Shown here piece by piece: positions 18,041 to 26,203 of a stretch of DNA of 64,000 nucleotides. The first letter of the stretch is position 1, and each line of letters opens with the position of its first letter. The notes under the pieces were generated by a model that was not told the DNA's origin, searched no databases, and saw only the letters and a list, made by a program, of their open reading frames with translations. The DNA is from Myxococcus stipitatus (lineage in GTDB: Bacteria; Myxococcota; Myxococcia; Myxococcales; Myxococcaceae): contig NZ_JAKCFI010000010.1 of NCBI RefSeq assembly GCF_021412625.1, forward strand, positions 186,001-250,000, read 5' to 3'. Made by a program: the position numbers and the translations under genes.

Positions 18041-18526
18041 ATGGCGGAGAAGTCCGAAGTGGCGCGGCTGCGCGGTCTGGCCCAGCTCGACGCGGACGCG
18101 GTGGGGGCGTACGACACGGCCCTGGCGCGCATCCCGGAGCCCCTGGTGCGCGAGCGGCTCAACGCGTTTCGCGCGGACCATCTGCGCCATGTCCAGCTCC
18201 TCAACACCTTCATCCACGAACTGGGAGGCGAGCCCGTCGCGCTCCGGCCAGACCTGCGGGGCGCGGCGATGAAGGGCCTCGCCGCGATGTCCAGCATGAT
18301 GGGCACCGAGGCGGCGTTGGTGGCGATGCTCGGCAACGAGGAGTTCACCAACCGGGCGTATGACCTGGCCCTGCGGTTCGAATGGGGCGCGGAGCTGCGA
18401 ACCCTCATCGAGCGTCACCGCGAGGACGAGCGCCGTCATGTCCTGTGGGTCCGCGAGGCCGTCCGCACCCGGCCCTGGGAGCCGGCCCGGGCTCCCGCGC
18501 GCGATGGCTCCGAGGCCCCGACCTGA
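18041..18526 (+). CDS. Ferritin-like DUF2383 family protein
   Basis: A 161-residue helical protein with GGAGG about eight bases before the ATG. Paired helices carry ferritin-like metal ligands: LAQLDADAVGAYDTAL in helix 1 and FRADHLRHVQLLNTF in helix 2, then FTNRAYDLAL and RHREDERRHVLWV, where Glu/His pairs recur at seven-residue spacing. This is the DUF2383/PA2169-like ferritin family, four-helix bundles thought to bind a di-iron centre; function is poorly known and often linked to stress. It diverges from ligD with about 150 bases between starts, so the two may share a promoter region. Confidence 0.65.
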   Translation: MAEKSEVARLRGLAQLDADAVGAYDTALARIPEPLVRERLNAFRADHLRHVQLLNTFIHELGGEPVALRPDLRGAAMKGLAAMSSMMGTEAALVAMLGNEEFTNRAYDLALRFEWGAELRTLIERHREDERRHVLWVREAVRTRPWEPARAPARDGSEAPT

Positions 18527-18553
18527 CGCCGCTTCCGCGCCGTCGACGCGGAC

Positions 18554-18565
18554 GGTGCCGATATG
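18554..18565 (+). promoter_or_regulatory. Conserved leader element of the first tandem lipoprotein gene
   Basis: The sequence GGTGCCGATATG lies about 55 bases before the ATG at 18621. Nearly the same string (GGTGGCCGATATG) sits about 58 bases before the paralogue's start. GATATG resembles a -10 hexamer. Conservation in an otherwise diverged leader suggests a promoter or leader element copied with the gene; no transcript data support this. Confidence 0.3.
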
Positions 18566-18620
18566 TCGAGCGTACGCTACCGTTCAGGCCCGCGGTTGTT
18601 GGGTTCCTGGAGGCGTGGTG

Positions 18621-19970
18621 ATGCGTTCGAAGTTCTTCTCCGCAGCGGTGTTGGCGTTCCTGGCGATGGGCTGTGCGGCTCACCGGAGCGACCTGGACTA
18701 TCCGGCCCGCGAGGCCATCTACGACCAGCCGCTGGAGGAGATGTGGCCGGAGGTCCGGGCGTTCTTCACCCGGAACAACCTGCCCTTCGAGGAGGGCCAG
18801 GACGGCCTGACGCTGGAGACGGAGTGGCGCCAGGAGTTCGGCGCGTCGAAGGGGGCGGGTTTCTTCCACCGCTACCGGGTCGTGGGCCAGCGTGAGTCCG
18901 CCTCCCAGGGCAAGCTGCAGATCTTCCGCATCACCCAGGGCGCGGACCAGGCGCCTCCCCCGCCGGGTTCGGGCATCGGCTTCGCCAGCGCGCCGGGGCA
19001 GCGGGACATGCTGATGGAGTGGCGCGTGTTCCGCGAGGTGGCGCCCCGGCTGGCGAAGGAGTCGCCCGCGCCCGCCGCGCAGGTGGCCCGGTTGGAGGAG
19101 TCCCAGGCCACGCCCACGCCCATCTCCGTCGAGTGCGGTCTGCCCATCATCGGCCTGGGCGCGCAGGTGAGGCCGGGGGCGACGATGCTGCTGGGGGAGA
19201 TGCACGGCACGCGGGAGGTGCCGCGCTTCGTGGCGCAGCTGGCGTGTCAGTCCGCGGTGGCGGGCATCCCGGTGACGGTGGGGCTGGAGCTGCCGCTGGA
19301 GAACCAGGAGCGGGTGGACACCTTCCTGGACAGCGCGGGCACGGAGGCGGACTGGCACGCGCTGATGGAGTCGCCGTTCTGGCACAGCCCCTACCCGGAT
19401 GGCCGCAGCAGCGAGGCGGTGGCGAGGCTGCTGGAGCAGGTGCGCCAGCTGCGCTCGGGCGGGTTGGACGTGGACGTCTTCGCGTTCGACCATCTCAAGG
19501 CCAGCGGTCAGCAGCGGGAGGACGCGATGGCGGCGACGGTGGCGCTCCAGGTCGAGGCCAGCCCCAGGCGCTTCCATGTGGTGCTGACGGGCAACATCCA
19601 CTCGCGCGCGCGCAAGGGGCTGTCGTGGGACGAGGGCTTCCGTCCCATGGGGCTGTTGCTCGAGGAGCGGCTGCGCCGGGTGGTGTCGCTGGACATGGCA
19701 TATGACAGCGGCACGGCGTGGATCTGCTCGGTGGACAGCAAGGGCGTGAAGGACCGGCTGGACTGCGGGGTGAAGCGCGCGAAGGGGAAGGACAACGGGG
19801 ACCGCTTCTTCGTGCACACGTGGGATGGCGTGAACGCGGAGGGCTACCACGGCGTCTTCTACGTGGGCCGCGTGAGCGCCTCGGCGCCGGTGGCTCGATC
19901 CGGAGACGGCCGTCCGGGGGAGGACGGCAAGTCCTCGGCCCAGGAGGGGCAGGGCGCTGTCTCCGAGTGA
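18621..19970 (+). CDS. Lipoprotein with ChaN/EreA-like motifs, tandem copy 1
   Basis: A 449-residue lipoprotein (LAFLAMGC, cysteine 18), started by a GGAGG seven bases before ATG 18621. An N-terminal domain (PLEEMWPEVRAFFTRNNLPF, ETEWRQEFG) precedes a C-terminal domain with TMLLGEMHGTREVPRFVAQL, VTVGLELPLENQ and HVVLTGNIHSRARKG. The GE-x-HG and GN-x-HS signatures are those of the ChaN/TraB/EreA superfamily, whose members bind heme or act as esterases or metal hydrolases. Only the superfamily is visible. Conserved cysteines (ECGLP, LACQS, WICSVD, LDCG) suggest disulfides. A close paralogue follows 116 bases later with its own leader. Substrate and partner are unknown. Confidence 0.6.
   Translation: MRSKFFSAAVLAFLAMGCAAHRSDLDYPAREAIYDQPLEEMWPEVRAFFTRNNLPFEEGQDGLTLETEWRQEFGASKGAGFFHRYRVVGQRESASQGKLQIFRITQGADQAPPPPGSGIGFASAPGQRDMLMEWRVFREVAPRLAKESPAPAAQVARLEESQATPTPISVECGLPIIGLGAQVRPGATMLLGEMHGTREVPRFVAQLACQSAVAGIPVTVGLELPLENQERVDTFLDSAGTEADWHALMESPFWHSPYPDGRSSEAVARLLEQVRQLRSGGLDVDVFAFDHLKASGQQREDAMAATVALQVEASPRRFHVVLTGNIHSRARKGLSWDEGFRPMGLLLEERLRRVVSLDMAYDSGTAWICSVDSKGVKDRLDCGVKRAKGKDNGDRFFVHTWDGVNAEGYHGVFYVGRVSASAPVARSGDGRPGEDGKSSAQEGQGAVSE
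19214..19308 (+). repeat. 95-bp identical block shared with the paralogue (copy 1)
   Basis: These 95 bases match 20794-20888 without a mismatch and encode the stretch after the GEMHGT motif. Flanking parts of the two genes differ at many positions, so this core looks either strongly constrained or recently homogenised by gene conversion. Confidence 0.85.
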
Positions 19971-20015
19971 CGACGCCTGGCACCGTGTCGAGTCGCTGAC
20001 CCGACATTCCAGCCC

Positions 20016-20028
20016 GGTGGCCGATATG
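20016..20028 (+). promoter_or_regulatory. Conserved leader element of the second tandem lipoprotein gene
   Basis: GGTGGCCGATATG, matching the element before the first copy, lies about 58 bases before ATG 20087. Its presence between the two genes suggests that each copy has its own promoter rather than sharing one transcript. Confidence 0.3.
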
Positions 20029-20086
20029 CGCAGGGGGCTCCTCCGTTCCCATCCTCCGAACACGGGCTTTCCCTGGAGGCGTGACG

Positions 20087-21562
20087 ATGCGCTCGGTCAT
20101 CTTCGCGGCATGGGTGTTGGCGTTCCTGGCGATGGGCTGCGCGGCCCATCGCACGGACCTGGACTATCCGGACCGGGAGGCCGTCTACGACCGGCCCCTG
20201 GAAGAGATGTGGCCCGAGGTCCGGGAGTTCTTCACCCGGAACAACCTGCCCTACCGGGAGGACAAGGGCAGCATGGTGTTGGAGACGGAGTGGCGCCAGG
20301 AGTTCGGCGCGTCGAAGGTCGCGGGCTTCTTCCACCGCTACATGGTCGTGGGCCGGCGTGAGTCCCCCACCCAGGGCAAGCTGCAGATCTTCCGCATCAC
20401 CAAGAACGCGAACAAGGCGCTGTCGCAGCCCGGCAAGGAGATCGACTGGGGCGTGAGCCGGGCGCTTGGCACGGGGGGGGTCGGGGGCTCCAGCGAGCCC
20501 AGCGTCGAGGACGACGAGGACCGGCTGGCGTTCCCCCGGGGCGAGAACGGCTTCTACATGGAGTCGGGGCAGGGCCAGCGGGACATGCTGATGGAGTGGC
20601 GCGTGTTCCGCGAGGTGGCGCCCCGGCTGGCGAAGGAGGAGAACGCGCCGAAGCCGGTGCAGGTGGCCCGGCTGGCGAAGGCCGAGTCCTCGCCCACGCA
20701 GCTGTCCATCGAGTGTGGCCTGCCCATCGTCGGCCTGGGCAAGCAGGTGAAGCCGGGAACGACGATGCTGCTGGGGGAGATGCACGGCACGCAGGAGGTG
20801 CCGCGCTTCGTGGCGCAGCTGGCGTGTCAGTCCGCGGTGGCGGGCATCCCGGTGACGGTGGGGCTGGAGCTGCCGCTGGAGAACCAGGGACGGGTGGACA
20901 CCTTCCTGGACAGCGAGGGCGCGGAGGAGGACTGGCTCAAGCTGATGGAGGCTCCGTTCTGGCGCAGCCCGTACCCGGATGGCCGTGGCAGCGAGGCCAT
21001 GGCGAAGATGCTGGAGCAGGTGCGTCAGCTGCGCTCGGAGGGGCTGGACGTGGACGTGTTCGTGTACGACCACCCGAAGGCCAACGGCCAGCAGCGTGAG
21101 GACGCGCTGGCGGCGACGGTGGCGCACCAGGTGGAGTCCAGTCCGAAGCGCTTCCACGTGGTCCTGTCCGGCAACATCCACTCGCGCGCCCGCAAGGGGC
21201 TGCCGTGGGACAAGGGCTTCCGTCCCATGGGCCTGTTGCTCAAGGAGCGGCTGGGCAAGGTGGTGTCGCTGGACATGGCGTACGACAGCGGCACGGCGTG
21301 GATCTGCTCGGTGGACAGCAAGGGCGTGAGGGACCGCCTGGATTGTGGCGTCCGCGACGCGAAGGGGAAGGACAACGGGGACCGCTTCTTCGTGCACACG
21401 TGGGATGGGATGAACTCGGAGGGCTACCACGGCGTCTTCTACGTGGGCCCGGTGAACGCGTCCGCGCCGGCGGTGCACTACGGGGACGGCCGTCCGGGGG
21501 AGGACGACAAGTCCTCGCATCCGGCGCCCGAGCAGGGCTGGCGGATGGCGTTCGTGGAGTGA
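20087..21562 (+). CDS. Lipoprotein with ChaN/EreA-like motifs, tandem copy 2
   Basis: A 491-residue paralogue of the preceding gene, with the same lipobox (LAFLAMGC), the same GGAGG seven bases before the ATG, and the same GEMHGT and GNIHSRARKG signatures. It differs by an acidic, Gly/Ser-rich insertion of about 35 residues between the N- and C-terminal domains (around 20440-20570, including SVEDDEDRLAFPRGENGFY) and a different C-terminal tail. Keeping both copies with separate leaders suggests they are not simply redundant, perhaps differing in partner or regulation. An in-frame GTG at 20081 is a possible alternative start. Function unknown, as for copy 1. Confidence 0.6.
   Translation: MRSVIFAAWVLAFLAMGCAAHRTDLDYPDREAVYDRPLEEMWPEVREFFTRNNLPYREDKGSMVLETEWRQEFGASKVAGFFHRYMVVGRRESPTQGKLQIFRITKNANKALSQPGKEIDWGVSRALGTGGVGGSSEPSVEDDEDRLAFPRGENGFYMESGQGQRDMLMEWRVFREVAPRLAKEENAPKPVQVARLAKAESSPTQLSIECGLPIVGLGKQVKPGTTMLLGEMHGTQEVPRFVAQLACQSAVAGIPVTVGLELPLENQGRVDTFLDSEGAEEDWLKLMEAPFWRSPYPDGRGSEAMAKMLEQVRQLRSEGLDVDVFVYDHPKANGQQREDALAATVAHQVESSPKRFHVVLSGNIHSRARKGLPWDKGFRPMGLLLKERLGKVVSLDMAYDSGTAWICSVDSKGVRDRLDCGVRDAKGKDNGDRFFVHTWDGMNSEGYHGVFYVGPVNASAPAVHYGDGRPGEDDKSSHPAPEQGWRMAFVE
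20794..20888 (+). repeat. 95-bp identical block shared with the paralogue (copy 2)
   Basis: Exact match to 19214-19308, at an offset of 1580 bases. It covers the region coding for EVPRFVAQLACQSAVAGIPV and the following residues. Confidence 0.85.
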
Positions 21563-21573
21563 CAGCGCCCGCC

Positions 21574-21602
21574 GGGGGCGCATGGATGCTGCTGCGCCCC
21601 GG
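21574..21602. terminator. Possible terminator hairpin after lipoprotein copy 2
   Basis: GGGGCGCA (21575-21582) pairs with TGCGCCCC (21593-21600) across a 10-base loop, with two further pairs beyond a bulge. It lies between the lipoprotein stop and the hutF start. No T-run follows, so support is limited. Confidence 0.3.
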
Positions 21603-21627
21603 AGGGTGCTGACGTACGCTCCCTCGC

Positions 21628-23016
21628 GTGAGCGAAACCACCGTCTACCAACCGGACCTCCTCTACGTGGGAGGCCGGTTCCTCGAAGGCCGGGCCCTGG
21701 CCGTGGGCGTGGATGGCCGCATCCTGGAGGCGGCCGCCATCCCGCCCGAGGCGCACGTCATCCGCCTGCCGGGACGCGCGCTGCTTCCCGGGCTCGTCAA
21801 CGGCCACTCCCATGCGTTCCAGCGGCTCATCCGGGGACGCACGGAGTACGTGGTGTCGGGCCGCGAGGCGGACGACTTCTGGAGCTGGCGCGAGGCCATG
21901 TATCGCGCCGCGGAGGCGCTCGGGCCGGACGACGTCTACGTGGCCTCGCGACAGGTCTTCGTGGAGATGGCCCTGGCGGGCATCACCACCGTGGGGGAGT
22001 TCCACTATCTGCACCATCAAGCGGATGGCACGCCCTACGGCAACCGGAACGCGCTGGCCCACTCCGTCATTCGCGCCGCGCGGGACGCGGGCCTGCGCAT
22101 CTGCTTGTTGCGCGTGGGGTACGCGCGCGCGGGCTTCCAGGTGGCGCCGAATCCCCGGCAGCGTCGCTTCCTCGACCCGGACGTGGAGACGTACCTGGCC
22201 ACGACGGAGACGCTGGTGCGCGAGGTGCGCGGCGACGCGGCCGTGAGCGTGGGGCTCGCGCCGCACAGCGTGCGCGCCGTGCCCCGAGAGTGGCTCTCCG
22301 CCATCGCCAGCGCGCCCTCTCGGGGACTGCCCGTCCACATGCACGTGGCGGAGCAGCCGAAGGAGATCGAAGCCTGCCTCGCCGAGCACGGCCGTCGCCC
22401 GGTGGAGCTGCTGTCGGACCTGGGGCTCTTGGGCCCTGGCTTCACCGCGGTCCATGGCGTCCACCTGACGGAGGAGGAGGTGGGGATGCTGGGGCGTGCG
22501 CGAGCGACGGTGTGCGCGTGTCCCTCCACGGAGCGCAACCTGGGGGACGGCATCGTCCCGGCGGACGCGTTGGTGAAGGCGGGGGCGCGCATCAGCCTGG
22601 GGTCGGACAGCCAGGCCACGGTGGACCTGCTGGACGAGGCGCGGCAGCTGGAAGGCCACCTGCGGCTGGCGCGGCTGCGTCGCGCGGTGCTGGACCCGGG
22701 CGGTGGGGCGGTGGATGGGCTCGCGGCGCGGCTGCTGGGCATGGCCACGGTGGAGGGGGCGCGAAGCCTGGGGCTGGCCACGGGGACGCTGGACGCGGGA
22801 GCCCCCGCGGACTTCTTCACGGTGGACCTGGCGCATCCGTCGCTGGTGGGCGCGAGCGCCGAGTCCCTGCTGGCGTCCATCGTCCTGGGCGGGGACAAGG
22901 CGGCGGTGCGCGAGGTGGCGGTGGCCGGGCGCCTCATCGTGAAGGACGGACATCATCCGCTGGCGGAGCAGAGCGGGCGCACGTTCCATTCGCTCGCCCG
23001 GTCGCTGTATTCCTGA
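21628..23016 (+). CDS. hutF: Formimidoylglutamate deiminase
   Basis: A 462-residue amidohydrolase starting at GTG 21628. HutF converts N-formimidoyl-L-glutamate to N-formylglutamate plus ammonia, in the five-step histidine degradation route. Metal and active-site motifs are in order: LVNGHSHAFQRLIRG (zinc His pair), VGEFHYLHHQADG, GLAPHSVRAV, VHMHVAEQPKEIE, VHGVHLTEEE and LGSDSQATVDLLDE (catalytic Asp). These match HutF more closely than general cytosine deaminase or guanine deaminase relatives. The other hut genes (hutH, hutU, hutI, hutG) are not adjacent. It is followed 73 bases later by an ArgE-like deacetylase, another amide hydrolase acting on amino-acid derivatives. Confidence 0.88.
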   Translation: MSETTVYQPDLLYVGGRFLEGRALAVGVDGRILEAAAIPPEAHVIRLPGRALLPGLVNGHSHAFQRLIRGRTEYVVSGREADDFWSWREAMYRAAEALGPDDVYVASRQVFVEMALAGITTVGEFHYLHHQADGTPYGNRNALAHSVIRAARDAGLRICLLRVGYARAGFQVAPNPRQRRFLDPDVETYLATTETLVREVRGDAAVSVGLAPHSVRAVPREWLSAIASAPSRGLPVHMHVAEQPKEIEACLAEHGRRPVELLSDLGLLGPGFTAVHGVHLTEEEVGMLGRARATVCACPSTERNLGDGIVPADALVKAGARISLGSDSQATVDLLDEARQLEGHLRLARLRRAVLDPGGGAVDGLAARLLGMATVEGARSLGLATGTLDAGAPADFFTVDLAHPSLVGASAESLLASIVLGGDKAAVREVAVAGRLIVKDGHHPLAEQSGRTFHSLARSLYS

Positions 23017-23089
23017 CGCCAGCGGGGCCCCAGGGGACTGGCGCCGGCTGGCCGGCGGTGGCATGACGCGGGCACCGGAGGTCGTCCCC

Positions 23090-24226
23090 ATGAGCGACAC
23101 GTTGCCCGCGCTGAGAAACACCCTGACGGAGCTGGTGGCGATGGACACCACGTCCTCGCGACCGAACGCTCCGCTCATCGACTACGCGCAGGCCCGGCTG
23201 GAGGCCGCGGGCTTCAGCGCGGAGCGCCAGCGCTACGTCGACGATGCCGGGGTGGAGAAGTTCAACCTGGTGGCGGTGAAGGGCGGCACGGGGCGCGCGG
23301 CGCTCGCGCTGGTGGGGCACTCGGACTGCGTCCCCTACGACGCGGCGTGGACGGAGGCGCTGCGGCTGACGGAGCGCGACGGGAAGCTCTACGCGCGCGG
23401 CGCCTGTGACACGAAGGGCTTCATCGCCTGCGCGCTGCACGCGGCGGAGCGGGCGTCCGGGCTCCAGGCGCCGTTGATGGTGGTCCTCACCGCCGACGAG
23501 GAGGTGGGCCTGGTGGGCGCCAAGAAGCTGGTGGAGGCGGGGCTGGGCCGGGCGCGGCACGCCATCGTCGGGGAGCCCACGAAGCTGACGCCGGTGCGCG
23601 CGAACAAGGGGTACTGCCTGGCGGAGGTGGAGGTATTGGGCAAGGAAGGGCACAGCGCGTATCCGGAGACGGGGGCGTCCGCCATCTTCCGCGCGGGTCG
23701 CTTCCTGCACCGGTTGGAGCAGCTGGCGACGACGGTGCTGCGCGAGGAGCGCGACGAGGGCTTCCAGCCGCCCTTCACCACGGTGAACGTGGGCGTCATC
23801 CAGGGCGGCAAGGCGAAGAACATCCTGCCAGGCGCCTGCCGCTTCATGGTGGAGTGGCGCCCCATCCCCGGACAGCCGACGGCGCGCGTGGTGGAGCTCC
23901 TGGAGACCATCCGCCAGGAGCTGGTGCGCGACGAGCCCGCGTACGAGGCGCACATCCGCGTGCTGCGCACCGACCGGGGCGTGAACACCCGCGCGGACGC
24001 GGAGGTCGTGCGCTTCCTCGCGGACGCCAGCGGCAACGCGCCCACGACGGTGCCCTTCGGGACGGAGGCCCCCCAGCTCACCGAGCTGGGCGCGGAGGCC
24101 GTGGTGTTCGGCCCCGGCGACATCCGCGTGGCGCACCAGACGGGCGAGTATGTCCCCGTCGAGGACCTGGTGCGCTGCGAGGCCGTGCTGGCCCGCGCGG
24201 TCGCCCACTTCTGCGGGGCGCGCTGA
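23090..24226 (+). CDS. argE: Acetylornithine deacetylase-like M20 peptidase
   Basis: A 378-residue M20 family protein. ATG 23090 is preceded by GGAGG at eight bases and is preferred to the upstream in-frame ATG 23063. Zinc-binding motifs are visible: LALVGHSDCVPYD (first His and the following Asp), YARGACDTKGF (bridging Asp), TADEEVGLVGAK (catalytic Glu pair) and a C-terminal VAHQTGEYVP with the last His. The dimerisation domain starts near EVEVLGKEGHSAYPETG. The length and the GACDTKGF motif fit ArgE, which releases ornithine from N-acetylornithine in arginine synthesis; related deacylases cannot be fully excluded. No arg genes are adjacent. Confidence 0.75.
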   Translation: MSDTLPALRNTLTELVAMDTTSSRPNAPLIDYAQARLEAAGFSAERQRYVDDAGVEKFNLVAVKGGTGRAALALVGHSDCVPYDAAWTEALRLTERDGKLYARGACDTKGFIACALHAAERASGLQAPLMVVLTADEEVGLVGAKKLVEAGLGRARHAIVGEPTKLTPVRANKGYCLAEVEVLGKEGHSAYPETGASAIFRAGRFLHRLEQLATTVLREERDEGFQPPFTTVNVGVIQGGKAKNILPGACRFMVEWRPIPGQPTARVVELLETIRQELVRDEPAYEAHIRVLRTDRGVNTRADAEVVRFLADASGNAPTTVPFGTEAPQLTELGAEAVVFGPGDIRVAHQTGEYVPVEDLVRCEAVLARAVAHFCGAR

Positions 24227-24330
24227 GCCCCGACGACCGCGCGCCTTCCACCAGACCCTGCGGACGCCGTGCCCGCCCGTTATCGAGAGGGCGCTCGGGG
24301 CCCTGGAGTCCCTCGTCCTTCCGGTGTGAC

Positions 24331-24930
24331 ATGACGCCTGTTCCAGCAGCGCCTCGTACGGTCCTGTTCTTGTTGGCCAGCTCCCGGGAGGGAGGTAACG
24401 CGGAGCTGCTCGCCCGGCGAGCCGCGGAGTCGTTGCCTCCGGGGACGGTGACGACGTGGTTGCGGCTGGACGGGTATCGCGACCCGCCCTTCAGGGACCT
24501 GCGTCACGCGCCCGGGGGCTATCCGCCGCTGCCGCCGGAGCTGCGAGCGCTCGCGGACGTCACGCTGGCCGCCGACGAAATCGTCATGGTCGCGCCGGTG
24601 TACTGGTACAGCCTGCCGTCCAACGCGCAGGGCTACCTGGAGCACTGGTCCTGGTGGCTGCGCGTGCCGGAGCTGCGCTTCCGCGAGCGGATGCGGGGCA
24701 AGGTGCTGTCGCTCATCACCGCGCACTCGACGGACGAGGACGACTCCGTCGCGGAGCCGCTGTTGCTCAGCCTGCACCTCAGCGCCGGCTACATGGCCAT
24801 GCGCTGGCGCGGCGCGCTCATGGGACATGGCAGCGCTCCCGGGCAGGTGCTCGGTGACGCACGCGCGCTGGAGGCCGCGCGGGGGTTCCTGGCGCGCCCG
24901 GTGGAGGATTCGGAGGCCCAGGTCGCCTGA
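24331..24930 (+). CDS. NAD(P)H-dependent FMN reductase / flavodoxin-like oxidoreductase
   Basis: A 199-residue flavodoxin-fold protein. The first strand and phosphate-binding loop read TVLFLLASSREGGNAELLAR, the SxREGxN pattern of FMN-binding NADPH reductases. The middle motif IVMVAPVYWYSLPSNAQGYL is the flavin-ring loop (PxYWxxxP). FMN_red family members reduce quinones, azo dyes, chromate or flavins using NAD(P)H. It is cytosolic, with no signal peptide. It lies about 100 bases after argE on the same strand and appears to be transcribed on its own or at the end of that unit. Confidence 0.78.
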   Translation: MTPVPAAPRTVLFLLASSREGGNAELLARRAAESLPPGTVTTWLRLDGYRDPPFRDLRHAPGGYPPLPPELRALADVTLAADEIVMVAPVYWYSLPSNAQGYLEHWSWWLRVPELRFRERMRGKVLSLITAHSTDEDDSVAEPLLLSLHLSAGYMAMRWRGALMGHGSAPGQVLGDARALEAARGFLARPVEDSEAQVA

Positions 24931-25203
24931 CGCGAGGGCGGGATGCCCTGGGCGTGTCTCGAGGGTGTTTGAGTTGAATGCGGGGTAGACCGTGTTTCCG
25001 TGACCATGGGCATGTGGTTCGCGTGACGCGACGGATTCCCTCCGTGGCGAGAGGTGACAGGCCCGGTGGTTTCGGTCATGGTGCGCGCCCGTTTCCGGGG
25101 GGCGCCCGTGAGCAATGACTGGCTCGCGCGGACCGTCAGCTCGTCCGACCCATCTCGTCCCTCCGGTGCGAATTTCAAAGCAGCTTCCCGGAGGGGGATG
25201 CAC
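24931..25203. other. 273-base intergenic region
   Basis: No coding frame with codon bias or homology is visible between the FMN reductase stop and the DUF2167 start. It presumably carries the promoter of the DUF2167 gene. The last bases are a strong purine-rich ribosome binding site (GGAGGGGG at 25190). Confidence 0.5.
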
Positions 25204-26124
25204 ATGCAGGGCCGATGGTGGTTGTCGTGGATGTTGTCCGTGGTCGCGGTGAGCGCGTGGGCCCAGGTGCCCGCCGCCGAGCCTCCCGCGCAGGCGGAGG
25301 TCGTGGAGGAGGCCGACGAGCCCCCGTTCGTGGTGAACGGGCGCAGCGGCACGGTGGAGCTGGGTGATGGCCTGGCGCGGATGGAGGTGCCGGACAACTT
25401 CCTCTACCTCGCCCCCGAGGAGGCGGCGAGGGTGCTGGAGGAGGCGTGGGGCAACCCTCCTGGCGCCCCGACGCTGGGGATGCTGGTGCCGGCGAACGTC
25501 GATGTCACCGCGCCCGAGGGGTGGGGCGTCATCATCAACTACGCGGACGACGGCCACGTCGAGGATGAGGACGCCTCGAGCATCGACTACGCGGACCTGC
25601 TGAAGGAGATGCAGGAGTCCACCCGGGAGGAGAGCGCCGAGCGCAAGCAGGCTGGCTATGGCGGCATCGAGCTGGTGGGCTGGGCCGCCACGCCGCACTA
25701 CGACCCGGGCACCCGCAAGCTGTACTGGGCCAAGGAGCTGGGCTCCACCGAGGAGGGCGCCTCCGAGCACTCGCTGAACTACAACGTCCGCATCCTGGGC
25801 AAGGAGGGCGTGCTGGTGCTCAACGCCGTCTCCGACATGAGCCAGCTGCCCCACGTCGAGAAGGACATGCAGCAGGTGCTGGGCTTCACCTCGTTCAAGC
25901 CTGGCCACCGCTACGAGGACTTCGACCCCAGCACCGGTCGCGTGGCCGCCTACGGCGTCGCGGGCCTCGTCGCGGGCAAGGTGGCCGCCAAGGCCGGGCT
26001 CTTCAAGGGGCTCCTCGCCGCGCTGCTGGCCGCCAAGAAGCTGGTCATCGCCGGCGTCGCGGCCCTCTTCGTCGGACTGAGCAAGCTGTTCAAGCGCCGT
26101 GGCAACGAGGACGGCACGCCGTAG
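25204..26124 (+). CDS. DUF2167 domain exported membrane protein
   Basis: A 306-residue protein. ATG 25204 is nine bases after GGAGG and is preferred to ATG 25198, which is too close. Residues 1-21 are a signal peptide (SVVAVSAWAQ). The DUF2167 domain shows TVELGDGLARMEVPDNFLYL, then GWGVIINYADDGHVEDEDAS, TPHYDPGTRKLYWAKEL and SLNYNVRILGKEGVLVLN. Near the end a hydrophobic/Ala-Gly segment (VAAYGVAGLVAGKVAAKAGL and LLAALLAAKKLVIAGVAALF) gives one or two membrane helices before a basic tail. Family function is unknown; members are envelope proteins. It converges on mfd, with a strong two-way hairpin between. Confidence 0.82.
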   Translation: MQGRWWLSWMLSVVAVSAWAQVPAAEPPAQAEVVEEADEPPFVVNGRSGTVELGDGLARMEVPDNFLYLAPEEAARVLEEAWGNPPGAPTLGMLVPANVDVTAPEGWGVIINYADDGHVEDEDASSIDYADLLKEMQESTREESAERKQAGYGGIELVGWAATPHYDPGTRKLYWAKELGSTEEGASEHSLNYNVRILGKEGVLVLNAVSDMSQLPHVEKDMQQVLGFTSFKPGHRYEDFDPSTGRVAAYGVAGLVAGKVAAKAGLFKGLLAALLAAKKLVIAGVAALFVGLSKLFKRRGNEDGTP

Positions 26125-26154
26125 GCGTCCCCTCGACTCCGTTCGCGCGCGCGA

Positions 26155-26184
26155 GAGGCTCGGGACTCGAGGGTCCCGGGCCTC
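26155..26184. terminator. Bidirectional terminator hairpin between DUF2167 gene and mfd
   Basis: GAGGCTCGGGAC (26155-26166) pairs with GTCCCGGGCCTC (26173-26184) over 12 positions, with a single T-G wobble and a 6-base loop. It sits midway between two convergent stop codons, the expected place for a shared terminator. No long T-run is present on either side. Confidence 0.6.
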
Positions 26185-26203
26185 TTCGCGTTCCAGGGCG
26201 CCG

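Noticed and set aside
24280-25908. A 542-codon minus-strand frame across the intergenic region and DUF2167 gene
   Set aside because: No motif or signal; overlaps two supported plus-strand genes and has a random-like composition.
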